From assembly GCA_031256815.1 (NCBI GenBank), contig JAIRPU010000019.1:1-5394 (forward strand): DNA of 5,394 nt. Direction: 5' to 3'. The DNA is from Spirochaetaceae bacterium. Lineage in GTDB: Bacteria; Spirochaetota; Spirochaetia; Treponematales; Breznakiellaceae. Of the stretch, positions 1 through 5,220 are shown piece by piece (position 1 is the stretch's first letter; each line of letters opens with the position of its first letter). The position numbers and the translations under genes are program-made. The notes below the pieces were generated by a model. That model saw nothing but the letters and a program-made list of their open reading frames with translations, was not told where the DNA came from and made no database searches.

Positions 1-1121
1 ATGGCAAGCCCATCGCGGTCTTTTATTCGCCACACCTGTTTTACGCCGGGTATGGTAGTCTTTTCCGGCGTATCAGAAAATTTCATTGCGGGCAGCAGCA
101 CACCGCCGCCTTCATGCGCCACAAGTTTATAAACTCCTGTAAACGCCGCTTCGTTTCCGCCTGTTATCATGCGCGTACCAACGCCCCAGCTGTCTACCGG
201 CGCTTTTTGTTCTACAAGCGCCTTTATAATAAATTCATCAAGGTCGTTGGAAACGGCAATAGTTGCGTTTTTGCAGTTCGCTTCGTCAAGTTTTTTTCTA
301 ACCGCGCACGAAAGATACTGAACATCGCCTGAATCAAGCCGAACGCCAAAACTGCCGCCGCGCATAACAATTTCTTTTCCTACTTTTATTGCGTTATTAA
401 TGCCTGAACGCAGCGTATCATAAGTGTCTATTAAAAAAACAGGATGATTGGGATAGAGATCGGCATAAGCGCGAAACGCCTCTTCTTCGCTTGGAAACGC
501 CATAACCCATGAATGTGCCATTGTGCCTGTAACTTTTATTCCAAATTGTTTTCCGGCCAGCACGTTTGAAGTTGAATTGGCGCCGCCTATAAAGCTTGCC
601 CTCGATGCGGAAAGCGCCCCGTCAAGTCCCTGCGCGCGCCTAAAACCAAACTCCATTAAAGAGCCTTCGCCGGAAGCAAGATAGATACGGGCGCTTTTTG
701 TTGCGATAAGGCTTTGAAAATTTATTGTATTTAGAATCAGCGCTTCTATAATCTGACATTCAATTATATTTCCATCTACGCGGATTAAAGGCTCCTGCGG
801 GAATACGACTGTACCTTCGTCTATTGCGTCAAGCCTTCCCGTAAATTTAAAACCGGCAAGATAGTCAAGAAATTCACCGCAAAAAACTCCAAGCGAGCTT
901 AAATACTCAATATCGCTTTTTGAAAAAGAAAACTTGCTTAACTTTTCGAGCAATGTTCCCAGTCCAGCAAACACTGAAAACCCGCCGCCAAACGGGTGCT
1001 TTCTAAAAAACATTTCAAAAACGGCGCGTCCCCTTTTTTTATTTTTAAAGTAACCCTGCGCCATTGTAAGCTCATAAAAATCTGTCTGCAGCGCCGAACA
1101 AAAACCAGCTCTATCGTCCAT
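1..1121 (-). CDS. pncB: Nicotinate phosphoribosyltransferase (3' end outside window)
   Basis: The product condenses nicotinate with PRPP, using ATP, to give nicotinate mononucleotide in the cytoplasmic Preiss-Handler NAD salvage pathway. Translation from the ATG at 1121-1119 gives 373 codons without a stop before the left edge. Family hallmarks in order are TDFYELTM (13-20), EFGFRRAQG (157-165), GGANSTSN (179-186), GTMAHSW (199-205, whose His203 I take to be the histidine that is phosphorylated in this family), DTYDT (232-236), GVRLDSGD (259-266) and the phosphate-binding WGVGTRMITG (312-321). Bacterial members of this type are usually near 480 residues, so roughly the last 100 should lie beyond the edge. 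The start is supported by AAAGGA 7 nt upstream, inside the 3' end of the TPR gene, whose stop is only 2 nt away. It is therefore probably translated from the same mRNA as the TPR and clpC-like genes. The identification is strong; the C-terminus is unseen. Confidence 0.95.
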   Translation of the reverse strand, partial: MDDRAGFCSALQTDFYELTMAQGYFKNKKRGRAVFEMFFRKHPFGGGFSVFAGLGTLLEKLSKFSFSKSDIEYLSSLGVFCGEFLDYLAGFKFTGRLDAIDEGTVVFPQEPLIRVDGNIIECQIIEALILNTINFQSLIATKSARIYLASGEGSLMEFGFRRAQGLDGALSASRASFIGGANSTSNVLAGKQFGIKVTGTMAHSWVMAFPSEEEAFRAYADLYPNHPVFLIDTYDTLRSGINNAIKVGKEIVMRGGSFGVRLDSGDVQYLSCAVRKKLDEANCKNATIAVSNDLDEFIIKALVEQKAPVDSWGVGTRMITGGNEAAFTGVYKLVAHEGGGVLLPAMKFSDTPEKTTIPGVKQVWRIKDRDGLA

Positions 1122-1123
1122 AA

Positions 1124-2026
1124 TTAATCCTTTTTTTGCTGAGCTATAACATTTGCGATAATATTTTGAATTTCTGTTAAATTGGATTTTTTTACATTGG
1201 GGTCTTTTACAAGCGCGTCAAGGGCGTTAAGGTCATTAAAACCGGAGTTTACAGCGTTTTGTAATTCGGTCATTCCGTCAGGATTTTCTGGGTCTGCGGT
1301 AAGAAGAAGACGGGCAAGCAAAAATTGAATATCGGCGCGTTTAAGCGTTGCCGTATCCGCGCTTACTTCTGCAACAAGTTTTTTGGCTTCTTCTATGGCG
1401 CGCGCATAATAAGTGTTTCCATATAAAAGCATAATATACTCATAGCGAACCTGCGGATCCTGCGATACTGAAAGCCATGTAGCGTAGGTTTCCAGCGCTT
1501 CAACTTTTTTTTGCGCGGACTGAAGGCGCGCAAGCAGAAGCACATTGTTTTTATTTTCCGGCATTGAATAACTGTATTTGTTGAGTATTTCTTCCGCTTC
1601 GTTGTATTTTTTCATTTTATACAGAACCAAAGCGCGGTTATATCCTTCGTCTGCGCTCTCCGGTTCCAGTTCCAAAACACGTTTGTAGTATTCATCTGCT
1701 TTTGTATAATTTTCGCGCATAATCTCTGTGTAGGCAGCCGCTTTTAATGCCATAACATTTTGCGGGTCGGCCTTTACCAGTTTTTCAAAATGACGCAGGG
1801 CTTCTTCGTAACGTTTTGTTTCAAAAGCAATACGGCCCAAATTATACTCGGAAGCGTTCATTGTTTTTTTTATTGCGCTTGCTTTTGCAAACCATTTTTC
1901 GGCTTCGGCAAACTTTCCAAGTTCATAATATGCCGTACCCATAGCAAAAAATTCTTCCGCGCTTATGGACGAAGCGCAGCAGTAAATTACGGAAACAAAC
2001 GAAATATAAAAAACAACTTTTATCAT
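1124..2026 (-). CDS. Exported TPR-repeat protein
   Basis: A 300-aa protein with a short basic N-terminus (MIK), a hydrophobic stretch to about residue 20 and a plausible signal peptidase I site after ISA (residues 21-23, before EEFF). It should thus act in the periplasm or at the envelope. The mature part is almost wholly helical tetratricopeptide repeats: approximately 24-57, 58-91, 92-125 and 126-159 are clear, while 160-192, 193-226 and 229-262 are degenerate. Typical signatures are AYYELGKFAEAEKWF and KRYEEALRHFEKLVKADPQN. TPR arrays are protein-binding scaffolds; no catalytic motif is visible and the partner is unknown. I chose the ATG at 2026 because GGA lies 7 nt upstream and the hydrophobic core then sits close to the start. 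An in-frame GTG at 2038 would add four residues. The gene begins 23 nt after the clpC-like stop and ends 2 nt before pncB, so it is the middle cistron of a probable operon. Relaxed spirochaetal lipoprotein processing at Cys15 or Cys16 is possible but the lipobox is poor. Confidence 0.88.
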   Translation of the reverse strand: MIKVVFYISFVSVIYCCASSISAEEFFAMGTAYYELGKFAEAEKWFAKASAIKKTMNASEYNLGRIAFETKRYEEALRHFEKLVKADPQNVMALKAAAYTEIMRENYTKADEYYKRVLELEPESADEGYNRALVLYKMKKYNEAEEILNKYSYSMPENKNNVLLLARLQSAQKKVEALETYATWLSVSQDPQVRYEYIMLLYGNTYYARAIEEAKKLVAEVSADTATLKRADIQFLLARLLLTADPENPDGMTELQNAVNSGFNDLNALDALVKDPNVKKSNLTEIQNIIANVIAQQKKD

Positions 2027-2049
2027 TGTTAATTCCACAAACCTTAAGT

Positions 2050-4119
2050 TTACGCGGTTTTACCGGCGATTTTTATTTTTATTTTATTATTGGAAAAAGA
2101 TACGTTGAATTTTGTACCGCTCTCGAAATTTCCGCTTAGTATTAAAAGCGAAAGCGGATCTTCAATTTCTTTTTGAACAACACGGCGCAGCGCCCTTGCG
2201 CCATAACGCGCACATTCAGCATTTTCTATAATAAAACGTTTTGCTTTTTCGCTTAACTTTATTGTAAATGAAAGTTCATCTTTTATTCTGCTGTTCAATT
2301 CGTTTATTAAATTGTCGAGTATTAAAAAGAGTTCGCTTTCTTCTAATTTATTAAAAACAATTACTTCGTCAATACGGTTTAAAAATTCAGGATTAAATAC
2401 GCGCTTTGCCTCTGATTCCGCCGACGCTTTAATTTCGTCAAAATCCGGATTATTGCGGTTTTCTCCAAATCCAATTTTTTCGCCGCCAGAAATTTCTTTT
2501 GCCCCTACATTGCTTGTTAAAATGATAATTGTATTGCGAAAATTTACCGTGTGGCCCAAATTGTCTTTTAATTCACCTTCTTCAAGAATGGAAAGCAAAA
2601 TATTAAATACATCGCGGTGCGCTTTTTCAATTTCGTCAAACAGCACAACGCAAAAAGGATTTTTTCGTATTTTTTCGGTAAGTTCACCGCCTTCCTCGTA
2701 TCCCACAAAACCGGGCGGCGAACCTGTAAGCCGCGAAACATTGTGCTTTTCCATAAAATCGGCCATATCAAAACGCAGCAGCGATTTTTCGTTTCCAAAC
2801 AGGATGAGCGAAAGCGTTCTGGCAAGCAGGGTTTTTCCGACTCCTGTCGGCCCCAAAAACAAAAAAGAGCCTATTGGCCGCCGTTTATCTCCAACGCCAA
2901 GCCTGCCCCTTCGCACAGCCGACGCCACCGCGCGAACCGCGTCTTTTTGACCTATAAGCGCCGCATGAAGTTCATTTTCAAGTTCCAAAAGCCGTTTGGA
3001 TTCATCATCATGAAGTTTTTGCGCGGGGATGCCCGTCATTTCGGAGATTACCGTGCGGACACTATCCTCTCCCGCTAAAGGCGGTTCCGGCGCGCAAACA
3101 CGCCATGTGTTTTGCGCCGATTCAAGAGCCAGGCGCAGTACGCGCGCCTTTTCGTTTGTTTTTTCGGCGTTTTGAAAGTCGCCTGCGGCAAGAAGCGACT
3201 GCCGTTCCTCTTCAAGCGCTTTTATACGCGATTCGATGTAGCCTGCCTCGTCAGGTTCGTCAAAACCGCCATGGCGCGTTTTGACGAGAGCGCCTGCTTC
3301 GTCAAGCACATCTATAGCCTTGTCCGGCAAAAAACGTCCGGAAATATACCTTGCGGAAAGTCTTGCCGCATCGCGTATGGCGGCGTCACTGTAATGCACA
3401 TGATGAAATTCTTCGTATCTAAAACGCAGCCCTTCGAGTATTTTTTCCGTTGTTTGCATATCTGGTTCCCCAACGGAAACGCTTTGAAACCGGCGCTCAA
3501 GCGCCGCATCTTTTTCAAAATATTTACGATACTCTGTAAGAGTTGTAGCGCCAATTACCTGTAACTGCCCGCGTGAAAGCGCCGGTTTTAAAAGATTGCT
3601 TGCGTCCAAAGAGCCGGAAGCGCTTCCTGCGCCAACTATTGTATGAATTTCGTCAACAAAAAGGATGATATTACGCGCCGCTTCGATTTCATGTAAAAGC
3701 CGTTGCACTCTTTCTTCAAAATCGCCTCTGTAGCGTGTTCCGGCAACCAGAGAGCCAATATCAAGCATAAGAATACGTTTTCGTGTTAAAAAACGCGGTG
3801 CATGCCCAAGCGCTATTTTTTGCGCAAGCGCTTCGACAATCGCTGTTTTTCCGGTGCCGGGTTCGCCAACCAGCACGGGGTTGTTTTTAGAGCGCCTTGC
3901 AAGAATACGCTCAATGCGTTCAATCTCATGTTCGCGGCCAAACACGGGGTCAAGCTCACCGTCCCGCGCAAGCGCGCAGAGGTCAGTTGTAAACACGTCA
4001 AGCGCCGGCGTTCCGGCGTGATAAGCGCGCCCATGAGCGTTGCCGCGTCCATGGCTTCGCAAAGCGATAAGAATAGCGCAATCGTCAGGCGTTTCGTTGT
4101 TTTTTGGATTTTCTGCCAT
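2050..4119 (-). CDS. clpC: ClpC-type AAA+ unfoldase lacking the Clp N-domain
   Basis: An ATP-driven cytoplasmic unfoldase expected to form hexamers that thread substrates into ClpP. The first ATPase module has Walker A GEPGTGKT (85-92), a pore loop GTRYRGDFEERV (127-138), Walker B ILFVDEIH (152-159) and ALERRFQ arginine fingers (206-212). A single short coiled-coil middle domain with a UVR-like GDFQNAEKTNEKARVLR segment (about 293-340) points to ClpC rather than ClpA or ClpB. The second module has Walker A GPTGVGKT (423-430), pore loop GFVGYEEGG (470-478), Walker B VVLFDEIEKAH (491-501), sensor-1 TSN (535-537), FLNRIDE (579-585) and sensor-2 YGARALRR (639-646). IGF at 549-551 is the ClpP-docking tripeptide. 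At 689 aa it is about 130-150 residues shorter than usual ClpC: the repeat-containing N-domain is absent and residues 1-36 are a Gly/His-rich tail before the canonical TPALDVFTTDLCALARDG. An in-frame TAA seven codons upstream excludes a longer form. No good Shine-Dalgarno precedes the ATG. Function is certain at family level; the exact paralogue name is less so. Confidence 0.93.
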   Translation of the reverse strand: MAENPKNNETPDDCAILIALRSHGRGNAHGRAYHAGTPALDVFTTDLCALARDGELDPVFGREHEIERIERILARRSKNNPVLVGEPGTGKTAIVEALAQKIALGHAPRFLTRKRILMLDIGSLVAGTRYRGDFEERVQRLLHEIEAARNIILFVDEIHTIVGAGSASGSLDASNLLKPALSRGQLQVIGATTLTEYRKYFEKDAALERRFQSVSVGEPDMQTTEKILEGLRFRYEEFHHVHYSDAAIRDAARLSARYISGRFLPDKAIDVLDEAGALVKTRHGGFDEPDEAGYIESRIKALEEERQSLLAAGDFQNAEKTNEKARVLRLALESAQNTWRVCAPEPPLAGEDSVRTVISEMTGIPAQKLHDDESKRLLELENELHAALIGQKDAVRAVASAVRRGRLGVGDKRRPIGSFLFLGPTGVGKTLLARTLSLILFGNEKSLLRFDMADFMEKHNVSRLTGSPPGFVGYEEGGELTEKIRKNPFCVVLFDEIEKAHRDVFNILLSILEEGELKDNLGHTVNFRNTIIILTSNVGAKEISGGEKIGFGENRNNPDFDEIKASAESEAKRVFNPEFLNRIDEVIVFNKLEESELFLILDNLINELNSRIKDELSFTIKLSEKAKRFIIENAECARYGARALRRVVQKEIEDPLSLLILSGNFESGTKFNVSFSNNKIKIKIAGKTA

Positions 4120-4125
4120 GGTTAT

Positions 4126-4131
4126 AATATA
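4126..4131 (-). promoter_or_regulatory. Possible -10 element abutting the clpC-like start
   Basis: On the minus strand TATATT lies six nucleotides before the ATG, which would place a transcript start at or next to the start codon. This would fit the absence of any AGGAGG-like ribosome site there and suggests a leaderless mRNA. No convincing -35 hexamer occurs 16-18 nt further upstream, where the sequence is TATCAA-like. The region is AT-rich, so a chance match is quite possible. Confidence 0.25.
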
Positions 4132-4278
4132 GCATAGTTAAGTAGTTATTGATAGCTTTAAAAAGCGGCGGCGGCGTACAAACCGGCCGACACAGACTGC
4201 CATGCCCGCCTGCGCCTGCCGCCGGCCGTGGGCCCCCCGGCCCGAACCGCTTCGTGCCGCCGCCTGAACGCGCTTGCC

Positions 4279-4295
4279 CCCCGCGCAACGCGGGG
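4279..4295. repeat. Perfect 7-bp GC inverted repeat with 3-nt loop
   Basis: CCCCGCG at 4279-4285 and CGCGGGG at 4289-4295 are perfect complements around the loop CAA. It would form a very stable hairpin in DNA or RNA of either strand. No run of T follows on either side, so it is not a standard intrinsic terminator. It lies within the GC-rich block, which hints that the block as a whole may be a folded element. Confidence 0.6.
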
Positions 4296-4307
4296 CCCCC
4301 GGCTGCG

Positions 4308-4320
4308 CCCCCCCCCCCCC
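4308..4320. repeat. C13 homopolymer (G13 on the minus strand)
   Basis: Thirteen consecutive C close the GC-rich block, followed at once by AT-rich sequence. Read toward the clpC-like gene it is a G13 tract roughly 190 nt upstream of the start codon. Tracts of this length are prone to slipped-strand changes in vivo and to length errors in sequencing. No -10-like element sits at a useful distance on the minus strand, so a direct promoter role is not evident. Confidence 0.85.
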
Positions 4321-4424
4321 TGAAAATCCAAAGAGAAACCATTTCCAAAAAACCACGCTTTAAGCCGTATTAAACTGTCATGAAGATACAATACTTAACA
4401 AATGTAAAGTGCTTTTTTTAGGAA

Positions 4425-4445
4425 TTTTACCTGTTTTTGGTAAAA
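4425..4445. repeat. 7-bp inverted repeat, AT-rich hairpin
   Basis: TTTTACC (4425-4431) and GGTAAAA (4439-4445) are perfect complements with a 7-nt loop. It lies 5 nt before the -35-like hexamer of the putative rightward promoter. It could be an operator for a regulator acting there, or a weak bidirectional hairpin. AT-rich inverted repeats of this size also occur by chance. Confidence 0.35.
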
Positions 4446-4450
4446 AAATA

Positions 4451-4482
4451 TTGCCGGGGGGGGGGGGGCTATTTGGTATCAT
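4451..4482 (+). promoter_or_regulatory. Putative promoter with poly-G spacer
   Basis: TTGCCG (4451-4456) matches the -35 consensus at four of six positions. TATCAT (4477-4482) matches the -10 at five of six and is preceded by TGg, giving an extended -10. The spacer is 20 nt, longer than the optimal 17, and twelve of these bases belong to the G13 tract, so tract length would set promoter strength. Transcription would start near 4488-4489 and read into the rightward genes, leaving a leader of about 240 nt. Poly-G promoters that phase-vary are established in Treponema pallidum (for example upstream of TP0126) and Neisseria. Activity here is inferred. Confidence 0.45.
4456..4468. repeat. G13 homopolymer
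   Basis: Thirteen consecutive G lie in an otherwise AT-rich stretch, directly before the extended -10-like TGgTATCAT. The tract is long enough for frequent slipped-strand length change. It has the same length as the C13 tract 135 bp away and is complementary to it. The exact count may be unreliable if derived from short or noisy reads. Confidence 0.88.
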
Positions 4483-4513
4483 AAAGCAGGACTTTATTTA
4501 CATGGAGCTGTGC

Positions 4514-4542
4514 GCGATTTTTCTGAAAATTCGGAAAAACGC
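4514..4542 (+). repeat. Imperfect inverted repeat in the leader region
   Basis: TTTTTC (4518-4523) pairs with GAAAAA (4534-4539), and GCG (4514-4516) with CGC (4540-4542) across a single bulged A. Alternatively TGCG at 4511 pairs with CGCA ending at 4543. It would be the first hairpin of the putative rightward 5' leader. It overlaps a 14-codon ORF (4502-4546) that lacks a well-spaced ribosome site. Confidence 0.35.
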
Positions 4543-4594
4543 ATAACAGACAGATTTTTGCGGTTTTTTGTTCCTTCGTTGAAGGACATAAAAT

Positions 4595-4617
4595 ATTCAT
4601 CTTTTTTAAAGATGAAT
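4595..4617. repeat. Perfect 10-bp inverted repeat with TTT loop
   Basis: ATTCATCTTT (4595-4604) and AAAGATGAAT (4608-4617) are exact complements around three T. It is the longest perfect palindrome in the intergenic region. It is followed by TATTATATT (4618-4626), which could serve as a secondary -10, so the palindrome may be an operator covering a downstream promoter. It may equally be only an RNA hairpin. No U-tract follows on the plus strand, arguing against an intrinsic terminator. Confidence 0.5.
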
Positions 4618-4651
4618 TATTATATTGCGCCCCCATAGGGGCAAAACGATA

Positions 4652-4684
4652 CACGGCAGACGCAACTGTGGAAGGCCTGCCGTG
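4652..4684 (+). repeat. 8-bp inverted repeat enclosing GCAACTGTGG
   Basis: CACGGCAG (4652-4659) and CTGCCGTG (4677-4684) are perfect complements with a 17-nt loop. The loop holds GCAACTGT, which recalls one conserved piece of the cobalamin riboswitch, and the 3' arm is part of CCTGCCGTG, which recalls the end of the B12 box. The other core pieces are not evident, so I call only the hairpin. Confidence 0.45.
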
Positions 4685-4689
4685 CATCA

Positions 4690-4714
4690 TAACTTTGTAA
4701 AAACAACAAAGTTA
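4690..4714 (+). repeat. 9-bp inverted repeat just before the ribosome site
   Basis: TAACTTTGT (4690-4698) and ACAAAGTTA (4706-4714) are exact complements with a 7-nt A-rich loop. Its last base is the first base of AGAAGGAG, the Shine-Dalgarno of the 34-codon ORF. Folding or protein binding here could modulate ribosome access. Confidence 0.5.
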
Positions 4715-4727
4715 GAAGGAGTTTACC

Positions 4728-4832
4728 ATGAAGGGTAAAAAATTAACAAAGGCAGCATTAGGATTAGCCTTTTGCTGCGGGTTTGCCGCCGGGCAGTATG
4801 CTTGCAGAACGCCGCTTAAGCAAGGAGATTGA
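4728..4832 (+). CDS. 34-aa signal-peptide-like small ORF
   Basis: The ATG at 4728 follows a near-perfect Shine-Dalgarno, AGAAGGAG, at 6-nt spacing, the strongest ribosome site in the window. The peptide starts with MKGKKLTK (four lysines in eight residues), continues with a hydrophobic small-residue core (about 9-22, ALGLAFCCGFAAG) and ends with a short polar tail to the TGA at 4830-4832. This is the layout of a signal peptide or a single membrane anchor with almost nothing behind it. The ATG of the next gene lies 1 nt after the stop, so translation could be coupled. The next reading frame is open from 4768, giving 65 nt of overlap; removing one base, for instance from GGG at 4791-4793, would join the two into a single 152-aa exported protein. 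It may therefore be a separate mini-gene or the severed N-terminus of a frameshifted one. I do not recognise the family. Confidence 0.55.
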   Translation: MKGKKLTKAALGLAFCCGFAAGQYACRTPLKQGD

Positions 4833-4833
4833 A

Positions 4834-5187
4834 ATGTTTACGCCAACTGTTGAAGATTATAAAAGAGCCAGGGAACATTGGTCAAAAATATGTCAAGAAG
4901 GTAAAACATACTCAACCAATGAACTCTATTTGCCAGGCGATACTAATAAAAAAATAAAACCGAGCGATTATTGTTACAACAAAACAAATAAAGGCTCTTC
5001 GGATCACGGTTACCCTCATAATAAAAAAGAATATTTGTGTTTTATGTTCATAAGCAGAGGTAAATATCAATACAAAGGTTTTAATAAAGCCGTTACCTGC
5101 AAAACTGTTTGGAAGGATGCAAACGGCAAAGAAACTGTTGTTGGTGAATGGGTTAATGGAAAATACACTGAAATACCACATTCGTAA
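4834..5187 (+). CDS. Unknown 117-aa four-cysteine protein
   Basis: I do not recognise this protein. It begins MFTPTVEDYKRAREHW, is rich in Lys, Tyr and Asn, and has cysteines at 20, 47, 69 and 89. An even number of spaced cysteines fits a disulfide-bonded protein outside the cytoplasm, yet it has no signal peptide of its own from this start. The C-terminal part (about 78-112) has short alternating strands, including WKDANGKE and GEWVNGKY, suggesting a small beta-rich fold. The ATG at 4834 is chosen because AAGGAG (4822-4827) precedes it by 6 nt and it follows the small-ORF stop by 1 nt. In-frame TTG (4783) and ATG (4798) starts would overlap the signal-peptide ORF, and lack comparable ribosome sites. 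The alternative is that it is the body of a protein whose signal peptide at 4728 is now out of frame. It is probably co-transcribed with the exported protein 33 nt downstream. Confidence 0.65.
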   Translation: MFTPTVEDYKRAREHWSKICQEGKTYSTNELYLPGDTNKKIKPSDYCYNKTNKGSSDHGYPHNKKEYLCFMFISRGKYQYKGFNKAVTCKTVWKDANGKETVVGEWVNGKYTEIPHS

Positions 5188-5220
5188 GCCGGCGGACTGT
5201 AAACGCAAAGGAATTTTTAC

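Larger units (their letters stand above)
4166..4320. other. GC-rich, low-complexity intergenic block, possible dispersed repeat
   Basis: About 155 bp composed almost entirely of G and C (GGC/GCC-rich words, C6, and C13 at its right end) stand abruptly between AT-rich flanks. The block contains short strong hairpins such as 4230-4243 and 4279-4295. Several frames are open across it, but only because stop codons are improbable at this composition; no Shine-Dalgarno or protein family supports a gene. It lies in the divergent spacer, upstream of the clpC-like gene. It could be an REP-like intergenic repeat, a remnant of inserted foreign DNA, or a structured RNA. The boundary calls and the abrupt composition change are directly visible; the nature is inferred. 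Confidence 0.5.
4489..4727 (+). promoter_or_regulatory. Putative structured 5' leader with six hairpins
   Basis: Between the predicted transcript start and the first rightward ATG there are six inverted repeats in succession: 4514-4542, 4572-4586 (TCCTTC/GAAGGA), 4595-4617, 4629-4642 (GCCCC/GGGGC), 4652-4684 and 4690-4714. The last ends directly at the Shine-Dalgarno AGAAGGAG (4714-4721). This density suggests post-transcriptional control or attenuation, but I could not match the whole to a known riboswitch class. No gene longer than a few codons is credible here on either strand. Confidence 0.4.

Noticed and set aside
1960..1990. Lipoprotein signal in the TPR protein (Cys15/Cys16)
   Set aside because: VIYC and IYCC do not fit the usual lipobox, which needs a small residue before Cys; ISA before EEFF is a better signal peptidase I site.
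2027..2038. GTG at 2038 as the start of the TPR protein
   Set aside because: Its AAGG is only 3 nt away, too close for a ribosome site. The ATG at 2026 has a better-spaced GGA and a more compact signal peptide. The difference is only four residues.
2312..3564. Long plus-strand open frames opposite the clpC-like gene (2312-2950, 2617-3078, 3112-3564)
   Set aside because: They are antisense to a gene with complete AAA+ motifs, have no ribosome sites or recognisable domains, and their composition is a mirror of the real gene.
4138..4391. Open frames of 72-87 codons on both strands through the GC-rich block
   Set aside because: Four frames are open at once because stop codons are improbable at this GC content. 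The predicted proteins are Gly/Pro/Arg/Ala-rich low-complexity sequence interrupted by the homopolymer, with no ribosome site.
4502..4546. 14-codon ORF (MELCAIFLKIRKNA) as a leader peptide
   Set aside because: The nearest AGGA is 10 nt from the ATG and overlaps the predicted transcript start. No run of regulatory codons is present, and it is too short to support.
4572..4617. Intrinsic terminators at 4572-4586 and 4595-4617
   Set aside because: The stems are short or AT-rich and neither is followed by a T-run on the plus strand. There is also no gene ending just upstream on that strand.
4469..4690. 73-codon minus-strand ORF in the leader region
   Set aside because: No Shine-Dalgarno, no domain, and it overlaps the series of inverted repeats and the putative rightward promoter.
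4629..4690. Cobalamin riboswitch
   Set aside because: GCAACTGT and CCTGCCG resemble conserved pieces, but the AAATCC-type loop and a recognisable full B12 box are missing, and 5' and 3' pieces pair locally in an atypical way. An Infernal scan with RF00174 returning a significant hit would overturn this.
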